Shown here in pieces: positions 1-12,188 of a stretch of 64,000 bases of DNA (position 1 is the stretch's first letter; each line of letters starts with the position of its first letter). Position numbers and translations under genes: made by a program. Source of the stretch: Volvariella volvacea V23 (lineage: Eukaryota; Basidiomycota; Agaricomycetes; Agaricales; Pluteaceae); assembly GCA_000349905.1 (NCBI GenBank), contig KB722740.1, forward strand, positions 811,043-875,042, read 5' to 3'. Under the pieces are notes generated by a model. That model ran no database searches and was not told where the DNA came from. It saw nothing but the letters and a program-made list of their open reading frames with translations.

Positions 1-2074
1 ACATCAACCCATGTAACGAAGGTGAGAACACAAGTTTAGACCAACCTCGTTAGTATTCAACAACACAGCCAAAGCAATTTGGACATCAGCATCGATGCCA
101 CCACTAGAATCGCTCCTGGCGATGGTTATTAGGCATTGAATTAGATTATTAAAGTTCTCTCCCATCGCCGCGTTCTCCGATGGTGCATTGAGCTGGTTGA
201 ACCCGAGAACGACATTTTTATACTTTTCATTGCGATCAACCCATTCACGGATAGCCTTATACGTCCCAACACGGTTAGTGTCGTTGGTGTGTGAGATCGC
301 CAATGCAAGCCAGCTAGGTAGGTGTGTAGGGTCGAGCTCGACTGATCGCTGCAACGCGTGCAGTGCCTTTTGTTCCCTTTCGTTCTCTTGCTGCTTTACT
401 CCGAGGTCGTACCAGGCTCTCGCGTTATTCATATCGCGCTGAACCTCCGCTTCGAGCTCAAGAACATTCTAGGGGTCGAAATTAACGCAAGATATCACCT
501 GAGCAGTAGTAGCATACACACCTCGAATAACGCAGAATGCGGTCCACTGTGCATGAGATGATGCCGCGTTCTTGATGAGTCGCCGAGCAAGTAAGGATTT
601 CCCTCCTGGAACTGGTAATTAATTACAGGTCGAATGCCCGTTGCAGTGGCCTCAAATTGATCCCAATCGTCCTGTAAGCGACCCCACTCCTGCTTAGCAG
701 TGGAAGATGCTTGAGCCATATGTGCGGCTGTAGCTTCATTAAAGGTCTCCCAGTACTCCATATAATTTTCGTTCTCTTGACGCAAATAGGCATCAATTTC
801 CTTTTCTGATGCATCGACGTTTGGTGCTGTCCGACTTTCACTGACCGGAGCAACACCAGCGTTCAAGGTCGCAGAAGAAGACGGGCCGATGGTGTTAACT
901 TGGGGTGCAGAACCAAATCGAGTAGTATTGGGTGAAATGAATGGTGAGTCGATAGCTTTTCCCTTTCCCTTGATGTCCACCTTGGCGTTACTGATATGCA
1001 CCCCTGAAGTATTCTCAACCATTTGATTTCCCTCAACCACCACCAAGCCATCCCGCAGCTGTTTCATTAAACCCATGAATTGGCTGTTTTTGAATTTAGG
1101 ATTTGTCTCATGTTTGACGTTTTCCAGCAACATAGCTGCGGTGCGAGCCAATTCATCACCATCGTGTGGGATATACTTCGCCTCCGTCTCGGATTTAGTG
1201 TCAGTGACAGGTTCATCAAGCCTCGCCGGAGCCTCGGCAAGTTCTTGGATATTGAATTCTTCATCCCACGATACCTCTGCGAGACAAAATTCACAATGGC
1301 AAAAATGACGACATGGTATAGACGTACGAGTTGCTTGAACAACAGGGTTCAGCTGCTGTGGTTGCTGTGGCTGATGCTGTGTCAGAGCTACAGGCGAAAA
1401 CGTGGACATTTGAAGTGGTCGGAAGGATGGGAAATTAGAATTCCATTGGGCGCCTAGACCAGGAGTGACGTTTCAAGGCAATCAGAGACTGAAAATTTAG
1501 CGCTTACCCATTGCAGTTGGAGCAGGTGACGCTATGGAGAATGGCGTAATAGGTTTGCCGGCTGTAAGACTGAGATCATCTGTTTTGTGCTGAAACTCGA
1601 TGGGTTGCTGCTGCATAAAGTCCGAAGCCCATGCCGCAGGTGCAGATGCAGACGAAGCCTGCTGTGGGGATGATACAAACGTCGGAGTAAGGGGCTGGGG
1701 CTGTAGTAGTGCAGCCCTTAGTGACGAAACATCAAAAGGGTTTGGTGATGATTGGAAGCCGGGAGGTCCTGACGAAAAGAATCGACTGGCATCTTGATCT
1801 GGTGCAGTCAAACCCGTGTCTGTGCGGAAGCTCTTTGCTGAAATGAGGCATGCCGATAGATTACAGATGAAGAGTTCACACCTCTCTGGCTCTGAGGCCA
1901 CTACTACTGCCTGCTCCAAAATGGTCCTGGGTTACACGTTAATGAAAGGAATCCAACGAAAAGGGGGTCTCGTGCCTGCTGTAGGCCTCTGTCCTGGTCG
2001 AATCTCTTGGACAATCCCTGTAACGGGTTTGAAGGGCCGCACTCTGAGCCGGCGACGAGGGCAGGGAGCGCCAT
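1..2074 (-). CDS. PEX5: PEX5, peroxisomal targeting signal 1 receptor (C-terminus beyond window edge)
   Basis: Cytosolic receptor that binds C-terminal SKL-type signals through TPRs and carries cargo to the peroxisome docking complex. The start at 2074 gives MALPALVAGSECGPSNPLQG, matching the PEX5 N-terminus with its conserved cysteine (residue 11), the known monoubiquitination site. The disordered half has aromatic docking motifs such as WDEEF, WETF and WDQF. The fourth exon (about 472 to 49) begins the TPRs (ARAWYDLGVKQQENE, SVELDPTHLPSWLALA). Visible introns: about 1841 to about 1945, about 1457-1508 (phase 1), about 473-530, and one still open at the edge after LLNTNE. The first donor is uncertain. 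The last TPRs lie outside the window. The gene is tandem with and downstream of the C2H2 gene. Confidence 0.93.
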
Positions 2075-2381
2075 GGTGGATGTGCGATGGAGGATGAGCG
2101 CGATGGACTTTGACCGGAAGTTTACCGTTCGGAGCAGACGCAATTACACGTGCCAATGTCAAGTGTGGGGCTAAACATTAACAATTATATTATATGACCC
2201 TAACCCTATAGCTATGCTCTACATAGGCTCTCCAGTATTGGTACATCCCTCAGGGAGTAGATACCCGCGTTCCAACTATTGTACACTAGGTTCGCGACCA
2301 GCAGTAGCCACGTTGCTGCTTGCGTGTTGCTCCGCTCTGTGTTCGTCCTCATTGGCAAACTTGCCATTGGCCGCTCGGCAC
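2075..2381. other. Intergenic: PEX5 promoter / C2H2 gene 3' end
   Basis: About 300 bp between the stop of the C2H2 gene and the PEX5 start. It holds a short telomere-like motif, CCCTAACCCTA, near 2196-2206, about 120 bp upstream of the PEX5 start. I see no supported coding exon here. Confidence 0.5.
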
Positions 2382-3535
2382 TCAGCACCCCCGTCGGAAC
2401 GCACTAGAACCGGGTTTATTCAGCACTCGGATTTGAGCTATGCAGTAGGCCCATTTGTACTCACAGTGTCTCTGTATGGAGCAAATGGGCATCAGATACG
2501 CGATTTAATGACGATGATGATGATGAATTGGCGACGTACATTAAGGGCATCCAATCTGCTGAACGTCTTCTTACATCCGTTGCAGACGTTAGCCTGAGGT
2601 TTGGCGGTATGGAGAGCCTGATGCCGTCTGAAAGAGCGGTGATGGGAAAGGTTAAATTCCGTCCAGGTCCATCTCCATCCAAGAGATCACGCTAAATGAG
2701 ACCTACTTGCAGTCGTGTTGGCGAGCAAAACCCTTCTTGCAGCCAGGCCAATCGCATACATATGGGCGCTCCTCGGTGTGAGAACGTAAGTGACCTGACA
2801 TCGTACGAGGTCGTAAGCATGACATGGATCGCAGTGCTAAGCGAGCATTGACTCACCTCGGAGATTGAAGCGACGCGTGAACGTACTACCACAGCCGGGA
2901 ACAGGGCAGACAAAGTGCGCCTCGTTACGACGACGACTGGCACTGGCTAACTGCGTTGCCGAGGTGGTAACCTGCTGTTTTTCGACCTGCAGTATGGGAG
3001 GGAGACGGGGAACACCAGCGGATGTAGGGTAGTGATTAGCACCAGGACCACCGACTTGGTGACTTGGGGCAGGAAGCTCAGTGGCAGAGTTAGGAGACGG
3101 AGCCATGTCCTGACGAGAATAGATGTCTGTAGCGTTGGCAGTGAGGAACATTGTGTCTTTGGGACTGGAACGGCCGTTGGTATTTGAGAGAACGGCGATA
3201 TTTGACGCGTGAGCTGAAGGGTCAGTTGATGAAGATGATATTGAATATTGAAGGTGGGGTGGGGTCTGAGACAGTGAATAGTCTCGAGGGCCATCAGGGT
3301 GGCTCGCAGGGCCTTGAAGCGGAATGCCCTGCGGCGAAGGCCCACTCCCTGGACCGTAAGGTGATTCATTAGAGAGATGGGTTCGGGAAAGGTTATCCGT
3401 GGCCATGTGTTGCAGGGGGAGGATTGTTTTCGAGTTATAAGATGAGGACTCGTGTATGGGGGCAGGGGGGGATTGGGAAGACGAGGGTGGTGAACGAGTG
3501 ATGGAAGAAGACCAGACTCGTGGTGAATCAACCAT
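2382..3535 (-). CDS. C2H2 zinc-finger transcription factor
   Basis: Probable nuclear DNA-binding regulator. The N-terminal 200 residues are Ser/Pro-rich and disordered. They are followed by three C2H2-type fingers at the C-terminus. Finger 1 starts FVCPVPGCGSTFTRRFNLRG and is split by an intron (GTGAGT...CAG) before HLRSHTEERPYVC. Finger 2 is CDWPGCKKGFARQHDCK, continuing after another intron as RHQALH. Finger 3 is VCNGCKKTFSRLDALN-RH. The TRRFNLR...ARQHDCKRH pattern resembles basidiomycete fingers related to Crz1/Azf1-type proteins, but no orthologue can be named. The last exon, ending at 2382, is inferred from splice signals only. The start at 3535 is the first Met of the long open frame. 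Confidence 0.75.
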
Positions 3536-4058
3536 GCTGTATTGTATTTCACTTTGGAAATTATGAATTCAAGGCCCGAATGGTACGCTTGATGACGAGC
3601 TAGACGGCAGGGGGCAAAGGAGAAAGGACCTTTTGAGGCTTGCCGAGGAGGAGCTGTGGCGGACACAGCCCAGGATCTGAGAGTCAAGAGGGAGCGCAAC
3701 AGAGCCCCATATCAGGCTACTCCCCATCCCCCCGCCGGGTGACAATCCCGTGGCTGTGCTGCACAGCATAAAGCTTATATGAGATCCACAATCTCTTTTT
3801 CCCAAAACCCGTCGTGCTGTGCACTTGCCCCTCTTGGCTGCCTCCAACGTCCCCCGAGACGCTCAGTCCCCGTCCTGCTCGCCGCTCTCCACACCAGACA
3901 CCACCCCACGTCCACCCGCGCGACCGTGCAGACCGTCAGACGCCATCAGTCGTGCGGGTCCCCGCCCCATCAGCGTCACAACGTCAGATCGCATGATTCA
4001 GTTATGATGTGTATTACAGCACTCCTGTCACCTATCTCTGTTACACTTGCAATGCGAA
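3536..4058. other. Intergenic region upstream of the C2H2 gene
   Basis: About 520 bp between the C2H2 start and the lipase stop codon, with C-rich stretches around 3810-3960. It probably contains the 5' UTR and promoter of the C2H2 gene and the lipase 3' end. Overlapping frames here give low-complexity Pro/Ser/Arg peptides that I do not accept as genes. Confidence 0.4.
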
Positions 4059-6995
4059 TTACTCGAAAATGTGTGAATCCAACAACCTTCGTCGCCTCAT
4101 AAGCTCCGTCTCTGTGATCCTCTGTCCTCTCGGCCTTTGCCCGCTCGTGGGCGTCCCCCGCGATCCTGGGTCTGGCGTCGTCCATCCAGTCGCAGGCTCC
4201 GACGTTTGCGACGGCTTTTCCAGGTCCTTCAAGTGTCCTAGGTGTGTATCGCGATTAATAAGTGTCGTGTCCGATCCGGACGATGCTGCGTCAAGATGCA
4301 ACTGCGCAGGGCCGGCCCTGCTCTGATGAACATCTCTTGGATCTCCACGTTCGCCGATGCGTGAGCCTTGCCCAGGATGTGCCCGGTCTTGATGTCGCCG
4401 AGGTGCAAATGTGATAGGATCGTCTGTTTCTGTCTCTGAAGCTAATGGGCTGAATGCTTCAGCGAGATCGAGCTTGTGAGCTTCGACCGGCGTGCTGCCG
4501 TTCACACTGGCAGGGACAGCCATGCTGTCTAAGCCAGCAGACGACTGTCCACGATGCCTCACGAACGCGTCATTGATCCATTCTGCAAGGTCAATTATAA
4601 CCTGAGAAAACAACGAGTCAGCATGAAACTTTTCTTTCTCAACAAAGTTTCAAGCAGTACACACATCCTTGGCCTCTCTCATTAATGCCGGCATTTGGAG
4701 ATAACCATGACTCCAGTCAGAGAATAGCACCATTTCCACCCAGTCGTCCTCGGTCTCATTCGCCAATTTGTCGCGTTCGCGCTTCATGCCAGCAAGGCGA
4801 CCGGCGCTTATGGCAGGGTTCTCAACTTCACTCATCCGCAGGCTCTCCCCAAAACGTGCACTCTTGCCAGCGATTGCGAGGTCAAGCTCGATCTTGCGGG
4901 CACGTTTAGCTTCCCTAACGCGTCCGGCGAAAATCACGGTGTCGTCTACAAAGGGGTCCTTCTCTCCGCATTGCATCAGCAAGGGCGGAAATTGGGCCAA
5001 CAGCTCTTTGGGGGTAAGTATAGGCGAGATATAGTAATCCGTCGAAAAGTCTGGATTTTGATGTGGTCCAATATACAAAATGGCCATTGCACGCATCTAG
5101 GGTCGGGTGTCTCAGCTACGGCCCGGCATGCTCGATGATTGACTCTTACCATGCTGGGAGATACGATCCTATCTTGGAAATAGCCTGTTCTGCTTGTCAT
5201 AGTGAGCCTGGTCCCTAAGACTTTGGTGCTGTTTCCGTGATCCGATGGTGTATGACCTTCAGCAGGGGTGGTAGTTGCACCTTGCTTGTCTTGGTCTTTC
5301 ATGCTTTCGGCTTTCCCTACCAGAAAATGGTGACCTCCAATCGGAGATGGCTTTGCGTACTTGTAACGAATTCTAGCCTGAATAGGTCTGTCCTCCTCGT
5401 CCCATCTGTTGAAGTCTTCCTCAGCATCGCTTTCACTGTCGGCCATCTCTCCTTGATCGTCCATATTGGATAAGGTTTGAGTGCTATTCCTGTACCGAGC
5501 CCGGTTGCTGAGGACACTTGTTGAATGTCGTGATCTCAGGATAGGCGGCTTGTCGGTATCAGACACCTCAAGCCCACCCGTGAGGCTCCTCAATGCCTCT
5601 TTCCAGCTACCCTTCCTTCTGAACCGCTTGCGCCTTGGCACTCGCTTATCTACTACCATGCTGAGTGGACTCTGCACAACGGGCTCGTTAGCATGCTTCT
5701 GTGTTGCAACAATTGCAGGTACGTACAACGTGTTGCAGGTGATTCTTTTGAGCCGCAAGCTCTTTAAGCCCAGGGAGGTTTCCGGAAGATTGCTCTGTTC
5801 TCAAAACCTTCAAATTTTCTGCAGTCATCCACGATGTAAAATTAAAATCAAGGGCAGCATAACTCAGAACCAAACTAGTGGGCAAGGGAATTTGGGCCCT
5901 ATTTGAAGAGCGTTGGAAAGCGTTGTTGGTTTCGAGAATTTTGATGACTACGTTCACTGCAAGGGTAGCTCCACTAATTTCTGTAAGTCAAAACCAACCT
6001 TAAACTATTGTATCACCTACGCTGAATCACCACTTATAATGATCTTGAGACTTCTCCCGGACATTCCGATAACTCTGCCGGCTAAGCAATGGGGAGGTTC
6101 AGTGTCTGCATGTCCTTGCAGGGGCCGTCCATACCTGACTCTACGAGTGCCCTGTAGGTATCAAAAGCCTCATCAATTGCAAATGGGTAGGGGTCTATTC
6201 CCTTGAGTAAAATTGAACGTCACTGCGCAGCGAGGACACGCACATTCAGGTGCTTTGCCATAGTCAATTGCAAGGACAGGACGGCGGGTCGTGGTGGCCC
6301 ACATTCTTAGACGTTCTTCATGGTGCTCAGGATTCATTGCTACAAACCCACCACCAGGAAAATCCAAAATAAGCTCAGTAGCCTCTGCTAGTTGGTTGGG
6401 AGGCAGGTCAAAGAATAGGTAACCCGAAATGGGTCTGTCATACGCAGACGAGGTTGGTCTGGGAAAAGAAAGCCTGCGTCTCAATTTAACATGCGGAAGT
6501 CCCCTTATTAAGCGCAACTGTAATGAAAGCATAAATGGAGGCCTGATAAGGTGTGTTAAGCTCGCCTTACGTATGGATTGGTCGTTTTTTCCCAGCAGGT
6601 TCGCAATATTTCTACGGTTGGCACTGCTCTAAATCGTCGCAACTGATCGTCATGAGTCAATAGAGCGCATTGCAAATGGATTGTGTGCGTGTACCTTTTC
6701 ATCAGCTTCGTTAGCATAAATAATATAGTACATAGAGAAAAGAACGGAGCAGAGGTCTCTTAGCCACTTTGGACGTATTGGCATGGCTGTGGCAAAACCA
6801 GCATCAAGGCCGGTGGATATCCATGTGGCGCGGTAATAAGAGGGAGAGTACTGATCTGGAATGAATAAATAATCTTTCAGAGGCATGAGAGACGACTTGC
6901 GAGATGTGCAAGAGGCTCAGGGGCTGGGCAAGTAATGAGCGACAGCAGGAATACACGAGCCGATGCTCACCGCCGAGCCCAAGAATCTTATCCAA
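4059..6995 (-). CDS. Hormone-sensitive lipase family alpha/beta hydrolase
   Basis: Predicted lipid or ester hydrolase of the HSL (GDXG) family. The N-terminal exon starts at 6995 (MDKILGLGGEHR) and splices to YSPSYYRATWISTGLDAGFA. The oxyanion motif lies in LILDFPGGGFVAMNPEHHEE. The nucleophile is Ser (codon 6023-6025) in IIISGDSAG, and an intron at 5974-6020 splits the codon of the Ala after it. The C-terminal block has SRTGYFQDRIVSPSMMRAMA, the acid region in CGEKDPFVDD, and the His in SDWSHGYLQ. A charged insert (about 5300-5480) and a tail of about 170 residues (4059-4613) are disordered. At least seven exons are needed. It is divergent from MRI1. Confidence 0.9.
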
Positions 6996-7448
6996 ATTGC
7001 GTAGCGTATATACCGTTGTCAGTGTGCTGAGAATAATCTGCCAGGGGGTGTATATGCCTATAGATGCAATCAGAAGAGGTGCACGAAGGGAACTGCAGAC
7101 GCACGAAGTCTTTTGTTCACGTTCTTCAGCCAGCGCATGCGGGGTGGTCCAGCATTACCCCGCATTATGCGCCAAAGCCAAAATAGGATAACCAAGAAGA
7201 CCTGGGGGTGGGATGAGCGATGGAGTCGGGGAGGCGAGATGGGGACAATACCTGGGTGCGTTTCCAGGATGGACTGGGACGCCCGACGAGATGGTCAATC
7301 ATGGTGAATCGGGTTCAAGATGCATGGACAACAGCAAGGCTGGCGCAGAAAGCCAATTAGGACAACGACAGCGCGAGGCATGTGATTCTCGCGATTTGGT
7401 TTATCTGTCGTGCCAAACAAAGCTCCCAAAGTTTTATCCACTGCATAA
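6996..7448. other. Divergent promoter region, lipase / MRI1
   Basis: About 450 bp separate the lipase start (minus) from the MRI1 start (plus). It must hold both promoters. I cannot pick a convincing TATA box, and no coding exon is supported. Confidence 0.5.
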
Positions 7449-8919
7449 ATGTCCGCCCTCGTCTCCATCCGCACCTCGGACGACAGACTCGAAATCGTCA
7501 ACCAGCTGCTGCTCCCGCACACCACCGAGTACATTGAGATCACCACCGTCCAAGACGCTTATGACGCAATAAAGTCTATGAAGGTCCGACCCTTTACTCT
7601 TCCTCGAGCGTTCATCATCACATCATCGCGAACCTACTTAGATCAGGGGCGCTCCCGCCATCGCTTCTCTCGCATCGTTGGCCTTTGCGTTCCACCTTAA
7701 AAGAGCACTGCTCCAGGACCCGTCATCGGACTTCTTGTCCTCGACATCTTCACTCAAGGAGCACGTCGACCCGATTCTATCCCATCTATCTACCGCCAGG
7801 CCTACGGCCGTCAATCTAGGCGCGGCGATCCGGCGACTGAGGAATGTGCTCGACAACGCGCTGTTGGCAGGCAAAGATGCTAGGACAGCTGCACAGGAAT
7901 TGATTGCGGAAGGACACCTCATCTCAGATGAAGACGTCGGTCGCAACAAGGCAATGGCCAAGTGGGGCGGAGAATGGCTAGCCGCTGAGGCCATCTTCCG
8001 TGGAGGGGACGGTCCCGGACTAAATGTATTGACCGTGTGCAATACGGGGTCCCTGGCTACTTCTGTATGTTGGTCTTCCTGAGGCACTACCTCCTGGTAA
8101 CCAGATCTTCATCAAGGGCTATGGTACAGCTCTCGGGCTGATCACCTATCTGCATGAAACCGGCAAGCTGGGAAGGGCCTACTTTACTCAGACTGCGCCC
8201 TACCACCAAGGTTCGAGGTTAGTTGTGCAATACCTGGAGGACCAAAACTTTGTCTCATGGCTCGATCAGGTTGACAGCCCTCGAATTACTAACTCTGAAG
8301 ATACCCTCGACGATGATCTGTGATACCATGGTTGGGTCGTTGTTCCAACATAACCCAATCCATGCTGTTGGTTCGTGATGCCCTAATTCAAAGGTAGCTG
8401 GAAACCCTCACCCCAATACAGTCGTGGGTGCTGATCGTATTGCAAAGAATGGCGATACAGCCAACAAGGCAGGTAGTTGTGACAGGATCGAAGACGAGTT
8501 TACCTGATTAATATCCAATAGGTTGGCACTTACAACGCGGCCGTCATCGCTGCGCGCCACAACATTCCCTTTATTGTCGTTGCTCCCGTTAGCACTGTTG
8601 ATCTCGAAATTTCCGATGGATCAAAGTCTGTCGCAATTTTGCTGCACTCGTATTCATTTCGATCTCATTTTTGGTTCATAGGATACCTATTGAGCACCGT
8701 CCCGCAATTGAGGCATGCCTTGTTCGTGGAGCTCTATATCCAGATCAAGGTGGTGCTGAACAAGCCTGCGTGATGGTTACTCCCGCTGGTTTGGATGGGG
8801 TTTATAACCCAAGTTTCGACGTTACGCCGGCAGACTTGATTTCTGCTATTGTGACCGAAAAGGGCGTAGCCGTTAGGAAGGAAGGGGAGCGACATTTTGA
8901 TCTATCGGGCATAATATAG
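7449..8919 (+). CDS. MRI1: Methylthioribose-1-phosphate isomerase
   Basis: Isomerises 5-methylthioribose-1-phosphate to 5-methylthioribulose-1-phosphate in the methionine salvage pathway. It belongs to the eIF2B-alpha-like family. Exon 1 is [20 protein letters not shown]...SMK and splices to [11 protein letters not shown]. Later blocks include [22 protein letters not shown] with the catalytic Cys, [11 protein letters not shown], and [23 protein letters not shown] with the catalytic Asp. The protein ends [14 protein letters not shown]. Introns are all near 50-60 nt. The one at 8469-8521 has a GC donor (AAG|GCAGGT) with a normal AG acceptor; using it is the only way to join ANK to VGTYNAA. The product appears full length, about 390 residues. 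Confidence 0.93.
8469..8521 (+). other. MRI1: GC-AG intron in MRI1
   Basis: The donor reads AACAAG|GCAGGT and the acceptor AATAG|GTTGGC. Removing 53 nt restores the invariant family sequence ANK-VGTYNAA. The next GT (GCAG|GTAGTT, four bases later) would break the frame. Confidence 0.8.
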
Positions 8920-9019
8920 GGTAGTCTAGGCGATGTTGCATTTATTTCTCAATCTATATAAATACAAATACAACCCGACTTTGCTTTTGACCCTGATCTC
9001 GTACCAATCATTGTTGGGC

Positions 9020-10650
9020 AATGGAGGATACATTTGTGGCATATGTTGCCGTTCATGGGGGTGCTGGCGTGCACAAGCGTGACAACGATAAGCAAGTGAA
9101 GCACGCACTGCGAGCGTGAGTTACAATATCGGCCACCGAGTCCATTTGATCAAGTCCAGTCACCGATCCCGGGCCATTACTATCACCATCAGGGCATGCC
9201 GAAAAGCGCTTTCTAGCCACACACTAGGTCATAGCGTTTTGGACATTGTCGAAAACGCTGTTGCAGAGTTGGAGAATGATCCCAACTTCAATGCAGGTAG
9301 TAAGGATTCGCTTTCACCGAACGCCATCGAGTTAAATCTTGACACGGTCTGTGTGCCCTATTATAGGATATGGGTCTAATCTAACACTAGACGGCCGAGT
9401 CGAATGTGATGCATCTATCATGGCAAGCACGGCGCAATCGTTTGGCAGCATAGGTGCCGTATCCGGTACGTACACGCAGGCCGTACGGCATTGTGCTGCC
9501 CATGCTGGCATAGCATGCTCACGTTAGACTATCACCTACATGATGAACCTACGACACGGAGCAGGTGTCAGGAATCCAATACGATTAGCGCGTTCCGTGC
9601 TCGAGCACTCCAGGCTACCCAGTCCGTTGGGTCGCATACCGCCTCTGTATGTAGTCTATTCACCCAATGCCCAGACTCGGGTAATCCATTAATGTGCTAC
9701 AGCACTTTGGTTGGCGCTGGCGCATTGCAATTTTCTACCACTCACAATTGTCCCATCGAGCTGGTGCCCCCAGAACAGCTCATCTCTGACAGAGCTAGAG
9801 AGCAGTGGCTTCGGTGGAAAGACGTCCTAGAAACACAGCAAGAGGTGCCACCCAGCATAGCGGAAGGAATGGACGATATACAGGACACAGTAGGTGCTGT
9901 TGCATTGCATAGCAATGGACAACTCGAAGCTGCTGCTGGTGTCTCAAGGTAAACCATTCACAATAATCACAATAACACTGCCTCTTTGAGCTAACACAAG
10001 ATGGATCTAGCGGAGGGCTGCTACTCAAGCACCCTGGTAGGATTGGTCAAGTGAGGACAGATTTGCGAAACTTTATGCGGGTTCGTGACCCTGTTCTTTC
10101 AAGGCCGCGGTGTTCGGAGCGGGTTGCTGGGCGCAGCAGCACAAGGATGATCGAAGTATGGCGTGCAGCATATCTGGTAAGTTGATACAAGATGAACTGA
10201 CGGAGAACTGGCCATGTTGAGAAGATTGTAGGGGCTGGAGAAGACATCATGCGGTCCTGTGTGGCAAGAGAATTAGGGAAAGCCATGAACTCGGATACAC
10301 AAGACCTAGACGTGCATGAAAGCCTACAGAGGGTCATTGTAGAGGGCTTTTGGAGTTAGTGATGTCCTCTGGAGGCTTTCGGTGATATTGACCAGCACTA
10401 GGGCCGCATAGAGAACGAGGAGAAGAGAACCCGAATATAGGGATTCTTATGCTCACCACTGAACGGGACGAGGAGACAGGGAAACCTCGCGGTATGCAGA
10501 CCGAATTTAAGGTAGGATGGCTGATTAGACACACTTTCAGTTCGATTGTGGTGTGCTTTTACTACGTCGAGCATGGCTGTAGCATATGCGTCTACTCTAA
10601 AACCAGAACCTAAGGTAAGCACGCCTAAAGAGACGTACCGAGGGAAATAA
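9020..10650 (+). CDS. TASP1: Taspase-type threonine aspartase (Ntn hydrolase)
   Basis: Self-cleaving N-terminal-nucleophile protease of the asparaginase-2/taspase family. The start at 9020 gives MEDTFVAYVAVHGGAGVHKR. It is followed by ACRKAL, ENDPNFNAG-YGSNLTLDGRVECDASIM, GSIGAVSGVRNPIRLA and LVGAGALQF. The cleavage site is QDTVGAVAL, with the nucleophile Thr at 9887-9889. After it come SSGGLLLKHPGRIGQ, VFGAGCWAQQ, SISGAGEDIMRSCVARELGKA and LWCAFTTSSMAVAYAS. The spacing DTVGAV...SSGGLxLKHPGR and the late LWxxxTTxSMxVxY block are those of taspase-1, not L-asparaginase. In animals taspase cleaves MLL and TFIIA; the fungal substrate is unknown to me. About eight exons are needed, and each junction chosen keeps the family match. 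Confidence 0.88.
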
Positions 10651-10785
10651 CTAAGCCGCAAACAAGGCAGTCATCATACGACGCCCTCCTGAGCTAGGAT
10701 CTCGCTCCTCTGGAGATGCTCGCATATATATTACATCTTTATCGCTAGATTGATGCCAGGCAATGTATACATACAAGAGCAATGC

Positions 10786-12188
10786 CTAATGCTTGAACCC
10801 GTTCGTTGAGAGTTTGTCCACTCTGATGGAGCCACTGTGGGGTAGCTGATTCGCCGAACCATTAGTGGGCAACGAAGTTGGGGCAGGTGTTGACTGGGAG
10901 GGTCGAGGTGTTGGTGCGGCTGTGGGTGGCCGTGAGGCATTGAGTCTCTGAAGCGTTTTCATTGGGAACTTGGTTCTACAAGGACAATGAGTATAGGGCA
11001 TAGGGTGACCGCGGAAGCAGTATACCTGCACGTAGAGCACACGGGGACAGGCTGACAGAAGACTGCCTGAAGTCAGCCAAGGTGTAGAATGAAATCGGTT
11101 GAACGTACTGGAAAGGCAGACAGAACAAACGAAGCCGACATCAATTATGTTCTTGTGACAGAAACACGCGGCTCGAAAGTCTATCCTGTCTTGTGTTGGT
11201 ACAGATAATACTTTTCGTATTGTGGGCGATGGTAGGAACGTCATCTGCAGGATGTGAGCACCATACCATCAATTGCAGCCAGCGCTTACAATAAGATATT
11301 GAAGCAAAGCATCTCTGCGTTCAGGTAGGATATATGACCCGCCTGTCAGGTGTGCTGCTTGCTGGAGAAAGACACTGTCTGAACCATAGAGCTGGCAAAC
11401 GTCGATAGTTACTTTCTGTTCGTAGGTAAGGTGGTCATTCTGACGCAATCATGGACGCGGCATACGAGTTTCTGAGCCGAAAATATGGCATTCATAATGG
11501 GAATATATGAGGTAGCTTGATCTGGCGAAACAGACAAAATAAGGATGCGGGGATCGAATAATGCTGAGGATTCGATCTTTTCAATAGCTTTGCCCGCTGT
11601 CACTGTGGGTGTCTGCGTCACCCTGTTGACGTCTGCCACGGGGCGTGTGCGCTGAGATTTTGGGGATACAAGCAGTAATAAGCGCTTACAACACAGGGCC
11701 TTCGCCAGTGCGCCAACAAGTGCACAGGGCGCTGCAAGAAGTCAAAGTGGGTTCAGGCCGAGCGGATGGAAGGTGCTTTACCCTCTCCTTCCTGATCGCT
11801 CAGCGCATCAATCTCTTCGGCAATCCGGGCAATTACAGTGGTATCTACTTGCTTGAAGGATGAGTACCAATTGGGGTCGACGTTGGGGTCTACTGGTACG
11901 TGGTCTGTCGAGGAATAAAGCAGAATGCTGGAAGAGACCCGTATAAGCCACCGCGGTGAGTTGTGTGGATGACACTAAAGACCTCTTGCCAGGAAATGCA
12001 CCGAAGACAGCCAAAGTGTTCTCATGCTTGGAAGCGACATGCGCGTTGAGAAATGCTAGGAGTTGTGCAAGAAAACTGCTGAGCGACAATGGGACTGGGT
12101 TTTCAGACGAGGGCTCAGCAGAACGCTGCCATTGCGTTGGAGAGAGATCCAGTATAACTGATAGATGTGAACCCCGTGAATCGTCCAT
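10786..12188 (-). CDS. TFB4: TFIIH core subunit Tfb4 (p34)
   Basis: Subunit of the TFIIH core used in RNA polymerase II initiation and nucleotide excision repair. The start at 12188 gives MDDSRGSHLSVILDLSPTQW, the vWA-like N-terminus, followed by LLAFLNAHVASKHENTLAVF. Middle exons give DPRILILSVSPDQATSYIPI and MNAIFSAQKL, then TIDVCQLYG and QQAAHLTGGSYI. The C-terminal zinc region is RIDFRAACFCHKNIIDVGFVC...CSTC-RTKFPMKTLQRLN, with several short introns. After that comes a Pro/Thr/Ser-rich tail that ends NGFKH at 10786. It converges tail-to-tail on the taspase gene with about 135 bp between stops. Confidence 0.92.

Noticed and set aside
2947..3699. Long minus frame overlapping the C2H2 gene
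   Set aside because: It is the out-of-frame shadow of the Ser/Pro-rich exon; the other frame leads directly into the zinc fingers.
9020..10650. Calling the protein L-asparaginase or glycosylasparaginase
   Set aside because: The sequence around the Thr (QDTVGAVAL), the following SSGGLLLKHPGR and the C-terminal block match taspase-1 better than those families.
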